Assembly (NCBI GenBank): GCA_008508345.1
Contig: QNGE01000940.1
Location: 78,154 to 142,153, forward strand
Origin: Paragonimus westermani
Taxonomy: Eukaryota > Platyhelminthes > Trematoda > Plagiorchiida > Troglotrematidae
Length of the DNA stretch: 64,000 nucleotides
Direction of reading: 5' to 3'
The stretch's first letter is position 1, and the number at the start of each line of letters is the position of its first letter. The translations under genes were made by a program, and so were the position numbers. The notes under the pieces were generated by a model. That model made no database searches. It saw nothing but the letters and a program-made list of their open reading frames with translations, and was not told the origin of the DNA. Below, one piece after another: positions 21,736-31,791 of the stretch.

Positions 21736-24255
21736 CTACCTAAGTTTGCGGACCCAGCCTCTAAGCTCTTTCTCAGCGGCTACAAAATCGGTACCGTTGT
21801 CAGAAAAAATTGCCTCAGGCCTACCTCTACGCCCGATGAATCGTGACAGGGCCATAATAAACGAGTCGGTATTCAACGTGTGAGCTACTTCGATATGCAC
21901 TGCTCGGGACTGTAGGCACGTGAATATACATCCATACCTTTTTTCGGAAGTCCTGCCCCTCTTCACACAAAAGGGTCCAAAATAATCCAACCCAACGTTC
22001 GTGAACGGATGCCACGCTGGGTTTACCCTAACAGATGGTAGAGGGGCCATTAGCTGCTTACCTACTGAAACACAACGACGACGGCAGGCTAGGCAGGATC
22101 CAATGACTCGCTTAACCGCCGCGCCACCCTGTATGATCCAGAAGTGCCTCCTTAGCGAACATAACACATGAGACCTTCCGGAATGACCTTCGACCTCGTG
22201 GTGATATCTTATGATAAGATCAACGATGTGATGGCGCTTAGGTAAAATTATGGGGTGCATGGTCTCGAAACTGTAAGCTGATAGCGACAGTCGACCTCCT
22301 ACCCGTATAATTCCTTCAATCATGACGGGGAACAATTTCCTCAAGGAGCTCCTTTGAGAGAGAACAGGGAGGTTATCACAGCCGGACAGCCTGGACAGCA
22401 GGGCTACTTCCTCGGGGAGGCACTCTGACTGTACTGATCTAATCAAATCTACTTCTGCCGCTTTGATCTCCTTTAAACTGAGAGGGCCAGCTTTCAAAGC
22501 CAATTCCGAGCGCCCGCCATGGAGTTCCTTAATGTAGCACTTGAACCGGGTAAGCCATACCACGGCTCTAAGCAATCGAGTCCAACTTGAATATCGAACA
22601 ATAAGGTTATGCAGACCGTTTGTTTGAACGACAAAGTCAACATGAGCCAGCGTCTTCTTTAGTTCAACGTCGTTGGGCTCAACGAGAGTGCCGGGTTTCG
22701 GAGGCCATGACCTGCAAGGCCAACTCAAAAATGCAGGGCCTTTCAACCACTTGTCTCTTATTGGGCCGCCCGTCAAACCGCGCGAAGCTAGGTCAGCCGG
22801 ATTTTCTTCGGATCTCACGTGTCTCCATTGTTTGGGTGTCGATGACTGATGGATCACAGAAAGGCGGTTAGCCACAAACGTGCAGAACCGAGTTGAAACA
22901 TTGTGTATATAATAGAGGACGATCATAGAATCAGTCCAAAAATAGCAATATGGGAACATCTGACCCAAGTTGTTAACGATGATTCCATGTAACCTCACGG
23001 CCAGGACTGCTGCGACTAATTCGAGTCGCGGGATAGTCACCGCTTTGGATGGTGCAACTCTAGCCTTGCTTAACAGTAGTGCACTATTCCTGGTACCTTC
23101 ATTTGAGGTGAAGCATCCATATGCTACTGCTCCATAACCCCCTTCCGAGGCATCACAAAATATATGCAGCTCGGATAGCTCTGTAGCGACAATCTTCGAA
23201 AACAGTATGCAGCGTGGAACTCGGAGGTCATCAAGAGCCTTTAAGCTTGACAACCAAGCTTGCCACTCTTTGCGATCTTCTAGACTCAACGGTTCGTCCC
23301 ATCCGAGACCACTCTTGCACAGCTTTTGAAGCAAACGTTTGCCTGGCAGTAGCCACGGCGAGACAAAGCCCAAAGGGTCGTATAGCGAAGAGACACAGGA
23401 AAGCATCCCTCGCCTAGTCTCCGCCCTGTCTGGGAGCTGAAGGCTCAGGCGAAATTCATCCGTTTCAGCGTCCCATTGGATACCGAGAGTTCGTTGTGAC
23501 GGTAGGGATTTGGCTGCGATATCCACTAAGGAGGGTGAGAGCTCCGAGGTCGGTATTGATGCTAGCACCTCACGGTCGTTCGAAACCCAGTTTCGCAGTC
23601 GGAAGCCTCCTCTTTTCAGCATATCACAAACCTCTCTCACATAATGTTTTGCTGTCTTCGCGTTGGGGACCGAAACTAGACAATCGTCAACATAAAAATA
23701 CGTCCGAACTGATTCGCGAATGTAATTTCCATACATCGACTCACAGTCCTCAGAGGTACGTCGTAATGCATAACTGGCGCAGAAGGGGGAGGAGGTAGCG
23801 CCGAAAGGATGGGAAGCCATTTGATACTCTACTGGATCTCTTGCAAGGTCATGTTCGGGCCACCACAGAAGCCGGAACATACCCCGATCACGAACGGGGA
23901 TGCGTACTTGTAGAAACATCTCTTCAGTATCCGCTGACACTGCCACTTTCTCTGTGCGGAATCGTAGCAACACGCTTACCAGATTTGTAGTCAGGTCAGG
24001 GCCTTGATACAGCCTGTCATTAAGGGACAATCCCTGGTATTTAGCAGCACAGTCAAAGACTACTCTGAGCTTCACTGGTTTCTTAGAGTTTAGTACAGGG
24101 TGGTGTGGCAAGTGCCACCGACGCGGGTAGCTTGGATCGAGATGAGCTTGGGGGACCCTTTCAAGATACCCACGTTCAATATGATGTTGTATCACCTTCG
24201 CGTACTTCGAGAACGTATCTTCATCACGGTTAAATCTCTTCTTCAATTGAGACAA
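21736..24255 (-). CDS. BEL/Pao pol: RT, RNase H and integrase core
   Basis: An 839-codon open frame. RT catalytic blocks are intact: VSADTEEMFLQVRI (about residue 107) and YFYVDDCLVSV (about 190). RNase H starts at IFCDASEGGYGAVAYG (about 365). The integrase has an HH..CC zinc module (HHEVEGHSGRSH, SCLACRR; about 685-730), then a first Asp in GLDYFGPF and a second in FSDNGTDF; the Glu lies past a frameshift. The same frame continues upstream to 25176 through two TAG codons (about 24262 and 24433), so the listed start is only the end of the last stop-free stretch. It is a segment of a broken polyprotein. Confidence 0.85.
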   Translation of the reverse strand: MSQLKKRFNRDEDTFSKYAKVIQHHIERGYLERVPQAHLDPSYPRRWHLPHHPVLNSKKPVKLRVVFDCAAKYQGLSLNDRLYQGPDLTTNLVSVLLRFRTEKVAVSADTEEMFLQVRIPVRDRGMFRLLWWPEHDLARDPVEYQMASHPFGATSSPFCASYALRRTSEDCESMYGNYIRESVRTYFYVDDCLVSVPNAKTAKHYVREVCDMLKRGGFRLRNWVSNDREVLASIPTSELSPSLVDIAAKSLPSQRTLGIQWDAETDEFRLSLQLPDRAETRRGMLSCVSSLYDPLGFVSPWLLPGKRLLQKLCKSGLGWDEPLSLEDRKEWQAWLSSLKALDDLRVPRCILFSKIVATELSELHIFCDASEGGYGAVAYGCFTSNEGTRNSALLLSKARVAPSKAVTIPRLELVAAVLAVRLHGIIVNNLGQMFPYCYFWTDSMIVLYYIHNVSTRFCTFVANRLSVIHQSSTPKQWRHVRSEENPADLASRGLTGGPIRDKWLKGPAFLSWPCRSWPPKPGTLVEPNDVELKKTLAHVDFVVQTNGLHNLIVRYSSWTRLLRAVVWLTRFKCYIKELHGGRSELALKAGPLSLKEIKAAEVDLIRSVQSECLPEEVALLSRLSGCDNLPVLSQRSSLRKLFPVMIEGIIRVGGRLSLSAYSFETMHPIILPKRHHIVDLIIRYHHEVEGHSGRSHVLCSLRRHFWIIQGGAAVKRVIGSCLACRRRCVSVGKQLMAPLPSVRVNPAWHPFTNVGLDYFGPFCVKRGRTSEKRYGCIFTCLQSRAVHIEVAHTLNTDSFIMALSRFIGRRGRPEAIFSDNGTDFVAAEKELRGWVRKLR

Positions 24256-24432
24256 ACGTTTCTAAACCATTTTGTAGTTGTTAGGGAAGGGGAGGTGCTC
24301 ATTATTCCAAGGAAGAGGCACTTCATAATGCCCGTTTGCGTCTAGCGCGGATGACTGTACTAGTGATGAGGCCATCGAATCCGCTCTAGAGAGTGTGGGA
24401 CAATTCGGGGACGTATCAGTGAACTCAGTATC

Positions 24433-25199
24433 CTATAAGGCACGAATCTGATCTTCTAGCGTAGGAACGTCCTGCGAAAGCCAGTTGACAGAAGCCTTGG
24501 CCTGGCACTCACTGGTCAAAGGTCCGCACAACGTCCAACCGAACAGGGTCCTCACTGCGTATGGCTGTCTACGTCCCCCTAGCCTTTGGTCTAGGACCCA
24601 CTGCGCCTCGGGCACGTCACAACCGAGGAGAATAGTAACCTCACCGTCCTCAATTTTACTGAATTTAACGTCCAACAAGTGCGCCCACTTACTGGCTACT
24701 CTCTGGATGAAATAGATAGGTCTCATAAGCAAGTCCACAACGGAGTGGGCGTTCTCAATGGTAACGGTCTCATCTCCATCTAAAGATCTCAGATTTAACT
24801 TGGCGCTCGTGCAATTCGTTGCTTTAGTTCTATTGTTCGTTGTAATGGATAGAACGGAAGCGGTGCCCGAGATACCTAGAGATCTAGAAAGTTCTTCTTT
24901 ACTAGGGTGGTGTCTGACCCGTTGTCCACGAACGCGTAGGTAGTAAAGGTTACGGAGGGAACCACCATTTGCACCGGGATGACACCTAAGCGGGTCTGCT
25001 TGCCTGAACAATTGGCTGCACTGCAAGGGCCTTGATGCACTGAGGTGGCCGCCCCAGAGCCATTGGACTTCAAGTGTAGCAAGCCGTGATGCCAACCAAC
25101 ACATCCATCTATGGTGCACCTCAACGTACGCTTGCAGTAGATAGCTACGTGGGACGGCTGAAGGCAGATGAAACATCCGCCTTTTCGTCGAACTGTGTC
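24433..25199 (-). pseudogene. BEL/Pao aspartic protease and RT-leading segment
   Basis: On the minus strand one frame reads a zinc-knuckle tail, then TTYAFVDNGSDTTLVKK (about 24950-24900), the DUF1758-type protease active site (D-N-G-S-D). A frameshift near 24890 moves coding into the frame that reads LLGCDVPEAQW and RTLFGWTLCGPL, conserved protease-RT linker blocks, and continues toward RT. The frame reaches a TAG at 24433. Confidence 0.75.
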
Positions 25200-26408
25200 C
25201 TATTTCTGCTCGACATTCATTGAACGGAATTCAGGGCAGCGTTCTAGCTCATAAATTTGCTTACACAAGAGACAGCTATCTGCAGAGGGCGATAAACACT
25301 GCTTAGTTACCGTGTAAGTAGAGAGCCTCGACTGTCTGCTGGTATCTCTCGGTGTGTCCAACTTGTTCGAGCCATACGTCTCAGCGGATTTGATGATTTT
25401 GTGGCCAATGTCGTAGACAACCTGGCCAAACCTACTACGAGCAATTCGAGCATTCCGTGAAATAAACTCGCGAAGTTGTTCGGAAGTAGGCTCCTGACCA
25501 AACGCCAGTGCGCGGTCCACGACCTCCGCCCATTTGTAGTATATGTTAACTGGCGGCGATTTAACAATTCTTTCCAAGTTGGTTACAGAGTTCAAATCAA
25601 AGAGATAGTTCATTTGGGTTCAGGCTATCTCACAGCTCTGCGTCTTCATCGATAACTTGGAAACAGCATCTGCTCTATTTTGTACAGTCCTTCCAGTAGG
25701 CAACAACCCATCAATGAGGGATCGAGCAACATGGTAGGGCTGCCCGTACAAATCACTCAGTATTTCGCGCGCTCGGCGACAAGAAAAGGTTGGCGGAGGC
25801 ATGAAGCACTCCTCGATGGATTTTCTGGCACGAACTTTACAATAATGTAACAAGTAAAACAACCGTTGACCGTCATCTGATACCTGCCCTTCGATATAAC
25901 ACTCAGATTGTCGAACGAACTTCCAGTAATGTATGGGGTCACCATCAAACGAGCATAACTCAACCTTAGGAAGGTCAAGACTAGCGGCTGTTGACAGGAC
26001 AGAATACGACGGATGGACTGGGATGGGATGTTCATCGAGCTGTACTGGCTTCAATTCTGTAACAAGCCTTACGTTCTCCTTCTCTAAATACTGCTTCACT
26101 TTAGCATCACGATCAGCTGAATGCTCTTGTCCGAAGCCAACGTCAGCATGAAAATCCTCATCTTCAGCTAAGTCAAGCAACAGCCTAGCCTTCTCAACTT
26201 CCATTCTTGACTGGGTCAGCTTACGCTCCAATGTGACTTCCGCTATGAATTCTCGTTCCTTAAGCTCCTCCAGCAACAATGTAGATTTAGCCTGCAAACT
26301 ATTTAGACTGCATGTGGATCTACGACTATGACTTGAGCCAGGAACTGAATGAGCATCTACAGAACAGCGGACTTGCCTGTCACATCCACAGTCTTCCTTG
26401 AGTTCCAT
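25200..26408 (-). pseudogene. BEL/Pao gag (DUF1759-like) with zinc knuckle
   Basis: A single minus-strand frame, interrupted by TGA at about 25620 and TAG at 25200. The first Met inside the element is near 26408. It carries a charged coiled-coil-like N-part (LLEELKEREFIAEVTLERK), then LPKVELCSFDGDPIHYWKF and YLLHYCKVRARKSIEECF, characteristic of the DUF1759 region of BEL/Pao gag. Just past the TAG the same frame reads CFICLQPSHVAIYC, a C-x2-C-x4-H-x4-C knuckle. Gag packages element RNA; this copy cannot make the full protein. Confidence 0.8.
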
Positions 26409-26433
26409 GGAGTAAGAATTCCATGGCACCAGT

Positions 26434-26451
26434 GAAATCCAAGCTACGCCA
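26434..26451 (-). other. Probable tRNA primer-binding site of the BEL/Pao element
   Basis: The minus strand begins TGGCGTAGCTTGGATTTC ten bases inside the 5' LTR. A primer-binding site starts TGG, complementary to a tRNA CCA end. The implied tRNA 3' end (discriminator G, acceptor strand ...CTAC) resembles serine tRNAs, but the tRNA identity is a guess. Confidence 0.5.
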
Positions 26452-26461
26452 GATTGAGTAA

Positions 26462-26854
26462 TGTAACGATTCACGTCTGATCGCTGAGTTACGCGTAGCC
26501 CCCCAAAAACGGATCCCCAAAATGAGAACAAGATTGGATCCAACAATTTCTACGGTACTATTAACGAAATGCATCAATAATTTCAAAAGGCAAAGCTCAA
26601 TCGTTCGCGACGATAGTCTTGTCCAACAAAATCAACAGCTTCTCAACAGGACCAACAAGGGCAAAGGTGAACCGACACGCCAGCGGGCCATGACAAGAAT
26701 GGCCGCTCGCGCGGCGGACATTTAGTGACACATTAGTTTAATAAAACAAAATGGGGTGGGTGAGGTAGTGGGAAAACGTGTCATGTTAGTGGGAGAAATG
26801 GGGAAAGCAAGCGATGGGAACGAACTTTTCAGTTCGCGGATCAACAAATACACA
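26462..26854 (-). repeat. BEL/Pao 5' LTR
   Basis: 393 bp, partner of 20595-20987. On the minus strand it starts TGTGTATTTG and ends GTTACA. Its interior matches the other LTR without a difference I could see. Confidence 0.85.
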
Positions 26855-27147
26855 AACATACTCGTGAAAAGATGGTAATGAATAAGTCAAGAGTATACGC
26901 GAACATCAGCGTTAGTCTGAGTTATACGATCGATATTTACAGTGAAATCCATTATTCGTCACACCAAACGGTTGAAACAGATCATTCACTTCAGAAGTCT
27001 GAACAAAACTGTTAGAACACAAAAACTGGTAGATGCAAGCATTTCGTATTGACTCGTCAGTATCAAATTTGCAATAACATGAAACGAGTTTTCTATATCA
27101 AGCAGTTAGTGAGCAGGGTGGATAGTCAATCGGTGGTTTAGAAGAGG

Positions 27148-27900
27148 TCAGTACGTCCAGGGAAGGGTCAAGTTTACGAGCAATTGTTTCTGAACGCACA
27201 AGGTCGGCTTCAGTCGATTGATTTCGACCGACTCAGCAAATCGCAAGAATCTTGGATTGGAGTGACGTAATAGGATTCTGAATGCACACATTGGGTCGAT
27301 AACGTGACCAGTGGTCAGGACGTGTCTTGCGACTGCGGACGCCGGTTGCTTGCGTGTTTCAACAACACTGTCGTTCTTCTGTAATACAGAGCTCTGCACC
27401 CACTTAGGCAAATGTTCCTTCACTCTGGAGATCAAGCACCTCTCGGTTCTGCCTATGTAACTTTCTTTGCAGTTACATGTAAATTGGTAGACACAATGTG
27501 AGGTGGCACCGACAGGCTGATCTCCTTTGATTGAAGGGACGGGCAGTTTCTGGGTCCGGGCTAATACACAGAGTTCCGCTGCGTTAAATGTTCGTTTAAT
27601 CGAATTCACTAGTCTTTGGGTTGTTTGATGCATGCTATAATCACCTTTAGAAGTCAATTCTATATAAACCCTCTATTTTCTAACTGTGGCCACCTGTTCG
27701 GAAAGTGGTTTCGGTCTACTATGCCTTTCTATGAACGTTTTTGGATACCCGTTAGATTGTAGTATAGATGTGATCAAGTCTAATTCCTTCGCAATACTGT
27801 TCTGTGTACAGATTCGTCTTGCTCGTGTGAATAATATATTCACCAGTGCGCGTTTGTGATGGACAAGTGTGAGTTTCCATATACTGTTCAGATACACCAC
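27148..27900 (-). pseudogene. Penelope-like element, 5'-truncated, with intact-looking GIY-YIG domain
   Basis: Frame 27900-27673 (minus) reads LVHHKRALVNILFTRARRI and LQSNGYPKTFIERH, the end of the Penelope-like RT and linker. Frame 27657-27148 reads LPVPSIKGDQPVG, then HCVYQFTCNCKESYIGRTER with CLISRVKEHLPKWV (GIY-YIG endonuclease), then SAVARHVLTTGHVIDP and a conserved C-terminal ESVEINRLKPTLC. The two pieces are separated by a stop or frameshift near 27665. RT catalytic blocks are absent. The truncation boundary is near 27900, typical of target-primed insertion. Confidence 0.75.
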
Positions 27901-28406
27901 AGGAAAATTTGACTGTCGTCAAGACTCTACTCCGTTATTTCTTCAAATCGACAGAATTTCACGAAGCCCCCAACCAGAACGTGATATTTTTTCCGGACGT
28001 TATGGAATGTTGTCTGGCGTTAGAATTGGTCGTGGAATGAAGAATGGAATGCAAAGTTATTTGATGAACAGAAGGACGTCAATTGTTCAATTGAAGTATA
28101 ACGAATCATGGAATCTGACATGTTCTGACTAAATCTTCTATATCGGATTTATAATTTTGTGTAAGTTAATAAAATATATATCTCTAACAAATATTTGTCA
28201 TTGTATAACGCGAAAGGTGATCGATTCACGGATTTTCCTAGTATATCACTACAGCCGAATTCCGATGTCGATTTATTATGTACGGCCGTTATGTAGAGTG
28301 GAAAAGATGCCTAGCAACACGGAAAGATTATGAGGTGGTCTGTTAGGAAAGGAGGGGTCACATGTTTATATGTAATCTTGTGAGGCGAACAGGTTATGCT
28401 ATATAT

Positions 28407-28480
28407 GTGATCGCGCGTAACCAAGCGTGCTTCTCACATGCGTTGAGAAATATATATTATATATTTATTGATTTATTTAA
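28407..28480 (+). mobile_element. Extremely short 3' stub of a subfamily A LINE
   Basis: GTGATCGCGCGTAACCAAGC and the following AGCGTGCTTCTCAC, GCGTTG and AAATATATAT run match the last bases of the subfamily A 3' UTR (39104-39175, 54311-54385, 61252-61326). It lies in the opposite orientation inside the subfamily B 3' UTR, at a place where the sister copy near 48400 lacks it. This fits a severely 5'-truncated insertion. Confidence 0.6.
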
Positions 28481-28813
28481 ACTGTTCCAACTTGCACAGC
28501 TATTGCTTAGTGGTTGATAGCTATACACAGCTGATAATCGTTAAGTATGGAGTAAGAGTGTACCAGGATGGTTTGGTTACTACTAACGGGGATGTTTAAA
28601 ATGTTGCTATATGTTGGCTGTAATTTTGTTATGCAGCTGCGATTTTTCGACAAAGCTCTATACATGATCTATCGTGCTGGAGAAATAATAAGTTTTGAGA
28701 TGAGGAATTTCTCAAACGGCGGAGTTGACAGCTTTGATCAGTTCGGAGTGTGTGTAGCGTTACATCATGTGGTACAGATTCATCCTCCGTTATTATTAGA
28801 TTAGATCGGATGT

Positions 28814-30277
28814 TTAGATGTTATTAGGTTCGTTTTCAAAGATATCGTTTTCAGGCAGGCAGAGTTTGAAAATCAACATGACATTCTTCAATGTCAGGAA
28901 AGTTTTTAAGTTTCGTTTGAATTGATGTATATTCTTACTGGTTCTAATTGCATGTGGGAGTTTGTTCCAAATGTAAGTATATTTCACTAGGAAGAAAATT
29001 GAACGGAGTTTTCTACGGGATTTAAGAGTTGCCAAAGTGAACTCTTTGTTCCTGATGTTGTATTTTGAGCTATGCTGAAGACGAATCGCGAGTTTGACAG
29101 TAAATTTATTGCTATAAACTAAATTATACATGAGCGCAAGGTTCAGCTTGAGACGCCGTAGCCAAAGAGGATCTAGTTCAAGCGTCTGGCAGCGTTCTCT
29201 ATAGTTCAAAGAAGACGGATAACCCACCAAAACTTCCGTAAGTGCACGTTGGGGACTTTTCAGAGCTAGCCTATCAGACTTGCGCAAGTTACTATATATG
29301 AACGTGCAGTACTCAAGTTGGGGTCGTACGCACGGCTTATAGAGGTACAGTCGAGCTGCAGGAATAATGAATGAGTGCCTGATGTATCCAATCGTTCGTC
29401 TAGTTTCAGCTACTAAGAAAGATGTTCGTTCAGCAAAATTGAATGAGTTTGAGTAACCTATACCTAGGTCGCGGACTGAGTTGGCAGTTGAAGTAGCATG
29501 ACCATCCAGCTTTATAAAGTCCTCTGTTATATGACAACCGTGTGCAACAATGGTGGATTTATTGACCGAGAATTTCATCAGCCAGGTTTGACACCAAATC
29601 TCTAATGATAGGGTATTCTCCCGCATATTTCCTAAAGAAGAATTGAGATCGCCAGTAGGAAAATTATAGACAAGTTTGATGTCATCAGCGAATAGGAATA
29701 GTTTGCCATGTTTGATAACTTCACATTTATCATCTATATACACAAGAAAGAGCAACGGTCCCAGGACGCTTCCTTGAATCACTCCGCTGGTGACTGGTCT
29801 GTGCGTTGAGCTGTTATCTCCTATTCCCACCGTTTGTATGCGGTCCACAAGGTATGAAGCAAACCAGCTGAGTGATGGGTCACGTATACCGAAAGATGCC
29901 ATTCTGATCAGAAGGCGCTTGTGAGGCACACGATCAAAAGCTTTCTGCATATCCAGGAGTATAATAATAATTGCATTCCCTGAATCAGCAGATATTGTAA
30001 CATGATTGAAGAATTCCAGCTGACACGTCATGCACGAACGTTTGCTGAGGAACCCGTGCTGGGATAGGTTTATAAGATTTTGTGATAATAAGAATTCAAC
30101 TATGCGACATTTTAATATCCTTTCCAACACTCTAGAACAAATTGAAGTATGGTTAATGGGACGATAATTTTTGATGTTTGGTCGCGAACCACCTTTGTAA
30201 CGGGGCTGAATTATAGAATTTTTCCATTGGAGTGGGAAGGAACCTAACGATAGAGAAAGTGTATAAATATTAAGCAA
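28814..30277 (-). CDS. LINE subfamily B ORF2, reverse transcriptase half
   Basis: A 487-codon open frame. Non-LTR RT blocks in order: NYRPINHTSICSR (about residue 38), HGFLSKRSCMTCQLEF, LLDMQKAFDRVPHKRLL (about 107), GVIQGSVLGPLLFLVYID (about 165), FLFADDIKLVYNF (catalytic, about 198), MKFSVNKSTIV and VRDLGIGYSNSF. A C-terminal domain with CVRPQLEYCTFIY and DPLWLRRLKLNLALMYN follows. All catalytic Asp are present. The upstream endonuclease half is joined only through a frameshift near 30260, so this is a piece of ORF2; the listed start is where the open frame begins. Confidence 0.85.
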   Translation of the reverse strand: MLNIYTLSLSLGSFPLQWKNSIIQPRYKGGSRPNIKNYRPINHTSICSRVLERILKCRIVEFLLSQNLINLSQHGFLSKRSCMTCQLEFFNHVTISADSGNAIIIILLDMQKAFDRVPHKRLLIRMASFGIRDPSLSWFASYLVDRIQTVGIGDNSSTHRPVTSGVIQGSVLGPLLFLVYIDDKCEVIKHGKLFLFADDIKLVYNFPTGDLNSSLGNMRENTLSLEIWCQTWLMKFSVNKSTIVAHGCHITEDFIKLDGHATSTANSVRDLGIGYSNSFNFAERTSFLVAETRRTIGYIRHSFIIPAARLYLYKPCVRPQLEYCTFIYSNLRKSDRLALKSPQRALTEVLVGYPSSLNYRERCQTLELDPLWLRRLKLNLALMYNLVYSNKFTVKLAIRLQHSSKYNIRNKEFTLATLKSRRKLRSIFFLVKYTYIWNKLPHAIRTSKNIHQFKRNLKTFLTLKNVMLIFKLCLPENDIFENEPNNI

Positions 30278-31791
30278 ATGGAGGGGATGTCATCCCTCCC
30301 GTGTTTGAGGGCAACAGGGTGTATACCCTCTGGACCAGGAAGATAATAGGGTTTGATAGTAGCTAACTGATAGCGTATTTTAACTGCATCAACGGTAACG
30401 TGGCTTAGGAACGTGATTGTTTTTACAGGGAGAGGTGGGGGCAATACGTTTTCTTCAATGTTGAAGGAAGCAGCAAAATACGAATCGAAGGCCTCGCAGA
30501 TCGTTACGGGATCATATACGGTAATTTCGTTCCGTAATGTAACTACTGAGATAATGGGGTCTCTTGTACAGTTTCTGCGTTTATATGACTGCATCAACTC
30601 AGAGCTCTTCTTTTTAATGTTCAGCGCACGTTTCCCTCGTTTAGGCGGAGCATTTTGGTTCTAGTTTCTATAGTGTCGAACATTTTGTGCATTCTAATAA
30701 TAAGAGAGAAATCATGTGTTTTTCTGTATCATGATATCGGTTTTTGAGCTTACATTCCACTTTTTGAGTGAGGGCCCAGCTTTTACCACACACACTACGG
30801 CGTTTTGATCTTTCCGGAGCTAAGATATTCATACAAAATCTGAAGTGTTCAGTAAATACTTTGGTCGCTATGCTAGGGTTAGAGGTAAGAAAGAATGTGT
30901 TTCAGACCAATGACCTCAACAGAATGTCGAACGTATTCCGGTCGATTAATTTTATCTGGCGATAACGCATGTTGGTCGACGCGTTTACAGCTTTCAGGTC
31001 AAACATTGGGTTGACCACGTTGTGCTCACTTCCTGGAAACCGTTCTAGGACGGATACTTTAGCAGAATAGATACCTGTTGTAAAAATGAGATCTAAAGTG
31101 TGGTCTAGTCTGGTAGGTGCTGAGACGTGTTGGCGCTAACCATTTACTTGAATGCATGCAAGAAACTGCTTGATTTGCAGGGGCAGTGAAGGAGATCCAA
31201 GAAATATTAGGCATATTGAAATCTCCACCAATTATTTTGTACTGTGGGGGCAATGTTGATACATAATTCAGTCCATTGATTATATTGGTCATTTCATCAT
31301 GAGAGGCGTTATGTTGTCTGTAGACACATTCTGAGGAGTTCACGGAATTCAGTTGACACTGTTAGCCGCAATGAGTCTTCAATTTTATCAAGACACGGCT
31401 CATCGAGTATAGTTTCGGAATACTGCTCCCTTAAGTAAATTAAACCTCCGCCGCCACTTCCTGCACCGCGAATTTTCCGAAACATATGATAACCTATAAC
31501 ATTTAGTTGTGCGTTTGAAGTCTCAAGGGTACACCAAGCTTCAGTGACTAGAATAACGCAAGGATTATATAAGGAGGATCTAAAAATGCGCATCTTATCG
31601 ACCAGTGAGCGTGCATTCAAAAGCATTAAAATTAGCGCAGTTTCCTTATTCAACGTCATGTTTAGACCTTCGAAAATATCCAAAGCAGAAGCGTCTTTGT
31701 GAGTTAGAGACTTTGGTGACGTCCCTTGGTTAGATGCGGTTATGGTGAGCGCATCGATCACTAATGGAATGTCCCCTGCGTCTGAATCCAT
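30244..31791 (-). pseudogene. LINE subfamily B ORF2, endonuclease and linker part
   Basis: Minus strand: ALILMLLNARSLVDKM and VILVTEAWC (31309-31791), then in another frame CVYRQHNASHDEM and IIGGDFNMPNISW (31059-31343), the apurinic-endonuclease catalytic block, then a linker and PYYLPGPEGIHPVALKHG at the approach to RT (30244-30597). Frames change at least twice, so no complete endonuclease is encoded. The start overlaps the end of ORF1 by about 30 bp, a layout common in CR1-type LINEs. Confidence 0.75.

Larger units (their letters stand above)
20595..26854 (-). mobile_element. BEL/Pao LTR retrotransposon, full-length but inactive
   Basis: The 6.26-kb element is bounded by direct LTRs of 393 bp each (20595-20987 and 26462-26854), beginning TG and ending CA on its coding (minus) strand. 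Possible 5-bp target repeats flank it imperfectly (ACCAT at 20590, AACAT at 26855). Internal order is gag with DUF1759-like region, CCHC knuckle, aspartic protease, RT, RNase H, integrase and a DUF5641-like C-terminus, as in Belpaoviridae. Coding is broken by stops near 25620, 25200, 24433 and 24262 and by frameshifts near 24890 and 21740, so it cannot move autonomously. Confidence 0.9.
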
